From assembly GCA_965369605.1 (NCBI GenBank), contig CBDURE010000138.1:1-9102 (forward strand): 9,102 nucleotides of DNA. Reading direction: 5' to 3'. Positions within the stretch are counted from its first letter, which is position 1. Each line of letters opens with the position of its first letter. The notes beneath the pieces are model-generated. The model was not told the origin of the DNA. It ran no database searches and saw nothing but the letters and a program-made list of their open reading frames with translations. Made by a program: the position numbers and the translations under genes. Origin of the DNA: JAGGVT01 sp965369605 (lineage in GTDB: Bacteria > JAJVIF01 > JAGGVT01). Positions 5,471-9,102 of the stretch are shown here, in pieces.

Positions 5471-5484
5471 CATAGAGGTTTATA

Positions 5485-5904
5485 ATGAGACAAATAACTA
5501 TCATTATCACTTTGTTAATATTGCTGACCGCTTTCTCTGGATGCAACAAGGATGTAAAAATGCACCAGAGCAAGATAAAGAACGAGCAGGGATTGCCAAA
5601 AATGGTGCATCAGGTTGACGAAACCGCGAGAGGAAGATCTATAATCGATATCACAGAGGATATGAAATATCCCGGCATGACGCCATACCAGGGCGCTAAG
5701 TATGAATACTTAAGCGGCGATTCCCCTCAGGACGTTGCCGATTGGTTTGTTGCGAATCTGGATGGGGCAACGATGAAAAAGAACCAGGCCTCAGCGGAAG
5801 ATAATTCAAAATGGATCATTAAGTATAAAAAAAATATTATCGACATTGTGTATTATAGTGGCAGCGGCGCGCTTATTCGATACAAGTATGATCTTAAGAA
5901 GTGA
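5485..5904 (+). CDS. Paralogous lipoprotein 2 of 3, unknown function
   Basis: A 139-residue lipoprotein only 14 bases after the previous gene, with AGAGGT (5474-5479) before its ATG, so translation within one operon is likely. The signal MRQITIIITLLILLTAFSGC gives lipid Cys20; Phe at -3 is less usual but tolerated in lipoboxes. Landmarks aligned with its neighbours are MH (26-27), ARGRSI (48-53), YPG (62-64), GAKYEY (70-75), SPQDVADWF (80-88), NLDG (91-94), WIIKY (110-114), NIIDIV (117-122) and LIRYKYDL (130-137). The spacing from the lipidated Cys to PG is 43 residues, identical in all three proteins, so the duplications kept the N-terminal architecture without indels. It is lysine-rich and probably faces the periplasm. 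No catalytic motif is visible. Confidence 0.87.
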   Translation: MRQITIIITLLILLTAFSGCNKDVKMHQSKIKNEQGLPKMVHQVDETARGRSIIDITEDMKYPGMTPYQGAKYEYLSGDSPQDVADWFVANLDGATMKKNQASAEDNSKWIIKYKKNIIDIVYYSGSGALIRYKYDLKK

Positions 5905-5951
5905 TCGCTACCACATACTAGATTAATAGATCATTTACAAAAGAGGTTAAC

Positions 5952-6350
5952 ATGAAGAAACTAATTTATATTTTAATCGCTGCCCTGGTGATAACATCCT
6001 TTTGCAGCTGCGGTAAAAAAGACGAGGAAATGCACAAAGCGAAAAGTAATCCGCAAGGGCTGGCAATGCCTCAAGAGCAAATCGACAAGGATACCAGAGG
6101 AAAGGATATGATCAACTTAACTGATGAGATAAGATATCCTGGCATGGTGTCATACCAAAACGCAAAATATGAATTCACATCCGAGGATTCACCTCAAAAA
6201 GTCACTGAATGGTTTATGGCAAACCTTAAGGGTGCATCGGACAATAAAAGAGATGTCGAATGGACTGTGCGTTACCAGAATGTAATTATCGACATCATAC
6301 CCTATGGCAGTGATGGTACACTTCTACGATACAAAGCCAAACTTAAATAG
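5952..6350 (+). CDS. Paralogous lipoprotein 3 of 3, unknown function
   Basis: A 132-residue lipoprotein starting at ATG 5952 with AAGAGG (5941-5946) 5 bases upstream, 47 bases after the previous gene. The signal ends TSFCSC; Cys20 is the best lipid acceptor, although Cys18 precedes it. Shared features are MH (27-28), TRGKDMI (48-54), YPGM (62-65, shared with copy 2), NAKYEF (70-75), SPQKVTEWF (80-88), NLKG (91-94), VIIDII (111-116) and LLRYKAKL (124-131). It is the shortest copy because the linker after NLKG is reduced. Copy 3 looks closer to copy 2 than to copy 1 (both have YPGM, SPQ and NEQG/NPQG-like segments). The terminator at 6392-6418 closes the unit. Confidence 0.87.
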   Translation: MKKLIYILIAALVITSFCSCGKKDEEMHKAKSNPQGLAMPQEQIDKDTRGKDMINLTDEIRYPGMVSYQNAKYEFTSEDSPQKVTEWFMANLKGASDNKRDVEWTVRYQNVIIDIIPYGSDGTLLRYKAKLK

Positions 6351-6391
6351 TCATTCCAGCTTGGAATAGGTAATCGGTTTAAACCATAAAT

Positions 6392-6418
6392 GGGCTTGCA
6401 TAAAAGCCCTTTTTTTTT
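6392..6418 (+). terminator. Strong intrinsic terminator of the lipoprotein block
   Basis: GGGCTT (6392-6397), a 6-nt loop, AAGCCC (6404-6409) and nine T residues (6410-6418) form a textbook rho-independent terminator 41 bases after the last lipoprotein stop. Just before it lie a 6-bp hairpin (ATTCCA 6353-6358 / TGGAAT 6362-6367) and the palindrome GGTTTAAACC (6376-6385). It insulates the sigma-factor operon from upstream transcription and rules out the ATG at 6390 as the sigma start, because that codon overlaps the stem. Confidence 0.93.
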
Positions 6419-6430
6419 GTATCTTTTCAG

Positions 6431-6458
6431 GGAACACACATCAAAAGAAATCGTCAAA
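6431..6458 (+). promoter_or_regulatory. Candidate ECF-sigma autoregulatory promoter
   Basis: GGAAC (6431-6435) is followed after 16 bp by CGTC (6452-6455), which runs into TCAAA (6454-6458). GGAAC with a CGTC or TCAAA -10 at this spacing is the standard layout recognised by RpoE/SigW-type ECF factors, which usually control their own operon. It lies 12 bases after the terminator T-tract and 24 bases before the sigma start codon. A housekeeping promoter is not evident in the same gap. Confidence 0.6.
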
Positions 6459-6482
6459 GTATTATGGTTGATGTTATTTACC

Positions 6483-7088
6483 ATGACAGAAGAAGAGAGA
6501 ACCAGAAGAACATCCAGCACACCCTCAACTGACGACCATCTTCTGGTCAGGCAGATACAAAAGGGCAGCCAGAGCGCGTTCGATGAACTGGTCAAACGTT
6601 ATTACGGTTCAGCCTATAACATGGTCGCTCACTCGGTGAGAACCCATGAGGAACGAGAAGACCTGATACAGGAAATCTTCATCAAAGTCTATAAAAACAT
6701 CAACAAATTCAGGTTCCAGGCGTCATTCTCAACATGGCTGTTTCGAATTACCAGAAACATGCTGATTGACAGGTCGCGAAAGAAAAACCTCATACAGGTT
6801 TCGATGGAATCGGAGGAAGGAGTCGCGACAATAGGTGAACGAATTGAAGACAACAGGCCAAATCCAGAAGCGCAATCCTTGGAAAGTGACGCCGACTCAG
6901 CGCTGCGAAACGCTCTTATGAAACTGGATGATGATCACAAGCAGATTCTCATCCTGAGGGAAATGGAAGGATTAAGTTACAGGGAATTAACTGAAGTGCT
7001 TGAGCTGAACATGGGCACGGTCAAATCAAGGCTTGCTCGCGCTCGGGAAGAATTAAAAGTCAAACTTATGGAAATATATTCAGGATGA
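6483..7088 (+). CDS. ECF-type RNA polymerase sigma factor (sigma-70 family, RpoE/SigW-like)
   Basis: A 201-residue ECF factor containing only regions 2 and 4. Region 2 spans about 20-100: LLVRQIQKGSQSAFDELVKR, the core-binding DLIQEIFIKVYK (60-71), and the -10-recognition segment FSTWLFRITRNMLIDRSRK (82-100). A variable linker (about 101-138) leads to region 4 (about 140-197), with helix-turn-helix LSYRELTEVLELNMGTVKSR (164-183) for -35 binding. The frame is open back to an ATG at 6390, but that codon lies in the terminator and upstream of the likely transcription start near 6464. ATG 6483 gives a normal N-terminus; TTG 6468 and ATG 6471 cannot be excluded, and none has a strong Shine-Dalgarno sequence. 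The anti-sigma gene follows after 6 bases, so the pair is co-expressed. Confidence 0.95.
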   Translation: MTEEERTRRTSSTPSTDDHLLVRQIQKGSQSAFDELVKRYYGSAYNMVAHSVRTHEEREDLIQEIFIKVYKNINKFRFQASFSTWLFRITRNMLIDRSRKKNLIQVSMESEEGVATIGERIEDNRPNPEAQSLESDADSALRNALMKLDDDHKQILILREMEGLSYRELTEVLELNMGTVKSRLARAREELKVKLMEIYSG

Positions 7089-7094
7089 TGCATT

Positions 7095-7667
7095 ATGAAC
7101 TGCAAGAAATGCGAAATACTAATCAGCGCTTACATTGACGGCGAACTGACTCCGAAAGAAGAGAAAATTCTTTTGAAGCATATCGATGAATGTTCCGGTT
7201 GCCGCAAGAAACTTGAATCGATGCGAGTGATGTCAAACCAGCTGAGCGGCCTGCGAAAAATCGAGGGCGACATCGGTGAACGCAACCGCCTTATCGCCAA
7301 CCTGCATGAATTAATGGACAAGGAACCCGCACCAAAACCGATTATGCCGTGGTTGACAACTCCCAGACTCGCGTGGGCATCAGCATTGGCGGTCGCCGCG
7401 ATTCTGCTTATCGCTTTGCTGTCCATGAACAATAATTCTGTTTCAACAACTCCAAAACCGGAAACAATTCCCGCGCCTGAATTCGCCATGCTTGAGGAAG
7501 TGCTTGTGGAAGGAATAGTCGATTATCTCGAACAGGAACGAATTTACGCCTGCAGCAATGAAACTTTCGCGGAGCCAATTCTGGCAGTGTTCGCTTTTGA
7601 TCCGACACCACCACCTGAGGGTTACGTGGATAATATTACTGATACGCCAATTCACACAGGGGGGTAG
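7095..7667 (+). CDS. Membrane-anchored zinc-finger anti-sigma factor
   Basis: 190 residues. The N-terminal cytoplasmic ZAS domain has Cys3/Cys6, the DGELTPKEE stretch (15-23) and the zinc motif His29-x3-Cys33-x2-Cys36, which bind the sigma factor and hold it inactive. One membrane helix (about 92-111, LAWASALAVAAILLIALLSM) follows a Pro-rich juxtamembrane stretch. The roughly 78-residue extracytoplasmic tail contains EEVLVEGIVDYLEQE, a lone Cys153 and a Pro-rich end. Topology (N-in, C-out) fits regulated proteolysis of the RseA/RsiW kind, in which periplasmic cleavage releases the sigma factor; that mechanism is inferred. AGGA (7082-7085) overlaps the sigma gene's end, 9 bases before the ATG, suggesting translational coupling. 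Its downstream neighbour is RseB-like, a family known to bind the extracytoplasmic part of RseA. Confidence 0.92.
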   Translation: MNCKKCEILISAYIDGELTPKEEKILLKHIDECSGCRKKLESMRVMSNQLSGLRKIEGDIGERNRLIANLHELMDKEPAPKPIMPWLTTPRLAWASALAVAAILLIALLSMNNNSVSTTPKPETIPAPEFAMLEEVLVEGIVDYLEQERIYACSNETFAEPILAVFAFDPTPPPEGYVDNITDTPIHTGG

Positions 7668-7706
7668 TATAATTAGTTTCATCAAAGGGGTTTGTTATTT
7701 AAACTT

Positions 7707-8996
7707 ATGAAAGTAATTTACAAAAAGATCTTCCCAATAATCACAGCGCTTCTTGTGTTAAGCGCCGTGATCTCTTTCTCTCAAATCTCAAATGCGGATG
7801 AACTGAGGGAAACCAAAAAGGCACGCAACCTATTCAAAGCCTCTCTTGAAATGCTTGCCAACGAATCCAAAATCCCGACTTTCCAGGGGAAACGATCTGT
7901 AACCGTCGTTAAATCAGATGGCATGCGCAATATATTCAAAATGACCGATGGTTTCTGCAAAAAGTACGGCGGATATTTCGCCGAGATTGAACATGGTTTG
8001 ATGCGGCCTCGCAATTCAGGTCCGATGCCCGGCCCCAGACCGGGAGAAGGTCCCCCCCGCGGAATGAACCGCCCTCCAAGGGGAAATGAACCCGGTCGTG
8101 GAATGCCGCCGAACATGCCAAATCCAAACCAGATGAATCCGCTTGAATCGCTTAAAAGGCTCATCGACTTCAGCAGGCCGGATACTGAACCTGTCTTTGC
8201 GGGACAGGTAACTGCCGCAAGAATTCTGCATGAGGATGATTCCCACCTTTCTTTCAAGGGCCCTATCGAGGAAAATATCGCCGGACGTAAAACGTTGATG
8301 ATAGAAATCTCGGCTAAAAACTACAGCGGTAATATCCTAAGATTATGGATGGATAAAGAAACCAAACTACCGCTAAAAAAGGTGCGAATCGATACAGATG
8401 GAAAAATCAGATACTCCACTGAATATGAAAGGATTGAGTTTGTCGATGATGAGGATTACGCATTCAAGGATGCCAACAAGCGGGATGCGCTACCGAATGT
8501 GTTTGACCCGAACGCTGGCGGAGGGAAAAGGATTCCTCTCGAACTGATGGAGAGAGAGCCTTTTGTTGAGCCGCCCAAAATTAAACGGGTTGAAGGATTC
8601 GTAATGATAAGCATGAGGAAAATGCCTGTTCGATTAATCAACGGTACACACTACGTTTTTTCCGACGGCTTGAACTCACTCAGCATCTTTTATTTTGACA
8701 CATCCCGACTTCCAAAAGATAAACCCTCAAAACAATTCGCCCAGAAACTCGGTGAACGCCTTGATTCAGAACTCCCCTATCCCGTACTAATGAAACAGGA
8801 CAAAAACGGCTTCATCCTTATCACCGCTGATATGGAAAAAATTGACCTGAAAAGAATCACAATGAAAATAGCCACTTTGAACTTCGAGGAGATCAAACGA
8901 TATCAAAAGGAAAAGGAAATACTGTTAAGACAACGATTAAAAGAACGTTTCCAACAGGAAAGAAGGAATATTCCCCGAAACAATCCTGACAGATAA
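7707..8996 (+). CDS. Secreted MucB/RseB-like sigma-E regulatory protein with a Pro/Gly/Arg-rich insert
   Basis: 429 residues from ATG 7707. A Sec signal peptide (MKVIYKK, hydrophobic core, probable cleavage after SNA, residue 30) sends it to the periplasm. A LolA/RseB-like half-barrel domain follows (about 35-260), including FQGKRSVTVV (59-68) and LRLWMDKETKLPLKKVRIDT (212-231). It is interrupted at about 99-142 by a low-complexity insert rich in Pro, Gly, Arg, Met and Asn. A second domain (about 280-395) carries VEGFVMISMRK (295-305) and YVFSDGLNSLSIFYF (316-330), the counterpart of the YSDGL..SVF pattern in MucB/RseB. The C-terminal tail (396-429) is charged and probably helical. In E. coli RseB binds RseA and shields it until lipids or misfolded proteins are sensed; the same role is likely here. 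TTG 7692 is an alternative start, but AAAGGGG is then only 1 base away; from the ATG the spacing is 16, so neither is ideal. Confidence 0.8.
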   Translation: MKVIYKKIFPIITALLVLSAVISFSQISNADELRETKKARNLFKASLEMLANESKIPTFQGKRSVTVVKSDGMRNIFKMTDGFCKKYGGYFAEIEHGLMRPRNSGPMPGPRPGEGPPRGMNRPPRGNEPGRGMPPNMPNPNQMNPLESLKRLIDFSRPDTEPVFAGQVTAARILHEDDSHLSFKGPIEENIAGRKTLMIEISAKNYSGNILRLWMDKETKLPLKKVRIDTDGKIRYSTEYERIEFVDDEDYAFKDANKRDALPNVFDPNAGGGKRIPLELMEREPFVEPPKIKRVEGFVMISMRKMPVRLINGTHYVFSDGLNSLSIFYFDTSRLPKDKPSKQFAQKLGERLDSELPYPVLMKQDKNGFILITADMEKIDLKRITMKIATLNFEEIKRYQKEKEILLRQRLKERFQQERRNIPRNNPDR

Positions 8997-9007
8997 CTCC
9001 ACGGCAA

Positions 9008-9036
9008 TTGACAAAACCACTATTGGAATTTAGAAT
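9008..9036 (+). promoter_or_regulatory. Sigma-70 promoter of the tRNA gene
   Basis: TTGACA (9008-9013, exact consensus), a 17-bp spacer and TAGAAT (9031-9036, 5 of 6) place the start near 9043, about 6 bases before the tRNA. It begins 12 bases after the RseB-like stop. No intrinsic terminator is visible between that stop and the promoter. Confidence 0.8.
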
Positions 9037-9048
9037 TAAACCTACGGT

Positions 9049-9102
9049 GCGGGAATAGCTCAGTTGGTAGAGCATCAGCTTCCCAAGCTGAGGGTCGCGG
9101 GT
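9049..9102 (+). tRNA. tRNA-Gly (anticodon CCC), 3' end beyond the window
   Basis: The 5' acceptor strand GCGGGAA (9049-9055), TA, D stem GCTC/GAGC (9058-9061, 9070-9073) with loop AGTTGGTA, anticodon stem TCAGC/GCTGA (9075-9079, 9087-9091) with loop TTCCCAA, variable loop GGGTC (9092-9096) and 5' T-stem GCGGG (9097-9101) all fit the cloverleaf. The anticodon CCC (9082-9084) reads the glycine codon GGG. The window ends at the first base of the T loop, so the 3' half of the T arm and the acceptor strand are not seen. Confidence 0.95.

Noticed and set aside
5388..5618. 76-codon plus-strand frame spanning lipoproteins 1 and 2
   Set aside because: It overlaps two genes with signal peptides and ribosome binding sites, and has no sensible N-terminus or family pattern.
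6390..6482. Upstream ATG (6390) extending the sigma factor by 31 residues
   Set aside because: The codon overlaps the terminator stem and precedes the candidate promoter; the extra residues do not resemble ECF N-termini.
7781..8257. 158-codon minus-strand frame
   Set aside because: It is antisense to the RseB-like gene; its Gly/Pro-rich stretch is the mirror of the low-complexity insert.

Overview
This 9.1-kb window looks like chromosome from an uncultured or little-studied Gram-negative bacterium. Evidence for an outer membrane is four lipobox signal peptides and an ECF sigma / zinc-finger anti-sigma / RseB-like envelope-stress cassette. Base composition looks intermediate, and promoters are close to the housekeeping TTGACA/TATAAT consensus. 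Short palindromes and an octanucleotide repeat fill the gaps between genes. I cannot assign a phylum from sequence alone; the combination resembles candidate-phylum genomes, but that is an impression, not a result.

Minus-strand block (1-4460), read right to left: a TIGR00725/LOG-like Rossmann protein (3966-4460), a large YfhO-family membrane protein (1308-3734), a small pyridoxamine-phosphate-oxidase-fold flavin protein (558-974), and the N-terminal 129 residues of an aminoacyl-histidine dipeptidase PepD (1-388, cut by the window edge). These four genes have no obvious shared pathway. All three complete genes end inside a tandem array of a degenerate 8-bp unit (plus strand AAC[C/T]T[A/G]C[C/T]) that supplies the stop codon. 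Beyond each array, toward the next gene, lie one or more palindromic elements.

Divergent gap (4461-4727): it holds a palindrome and a textbook sigma-70 promoter (TTGACA, 17 bp, TATAAT) that fires rightward.

Plus-strand block (4728-9102): a tiny Pro/Glu-rich lipoprotein is followed by three tandem paralogous lipoproteins of about 130-146 aa (5030-6350), closed by a strong intrinsic terminator (6392-6418). Immediately after it, a GGAAC-N16-CGTC motif is a good candidate for an autoregulated ECF promoter. It leads into the operon sigma factor (6483-7088), zinc-finger anti-sigma (7095-7667) and secreted MucB/RseB-like protein (7707-8996). This is the gene order of rpoE-rseA-rseB, so the cassette probably senses envelope damage. 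The window ends in a tRNA-Gly(CCC) gene preceded by its own consensus promoter.

The most unusual features are the octamer arrays that form gene ends, and the lineage-specific lipoprotein triplet next to the envelope-stress operon.
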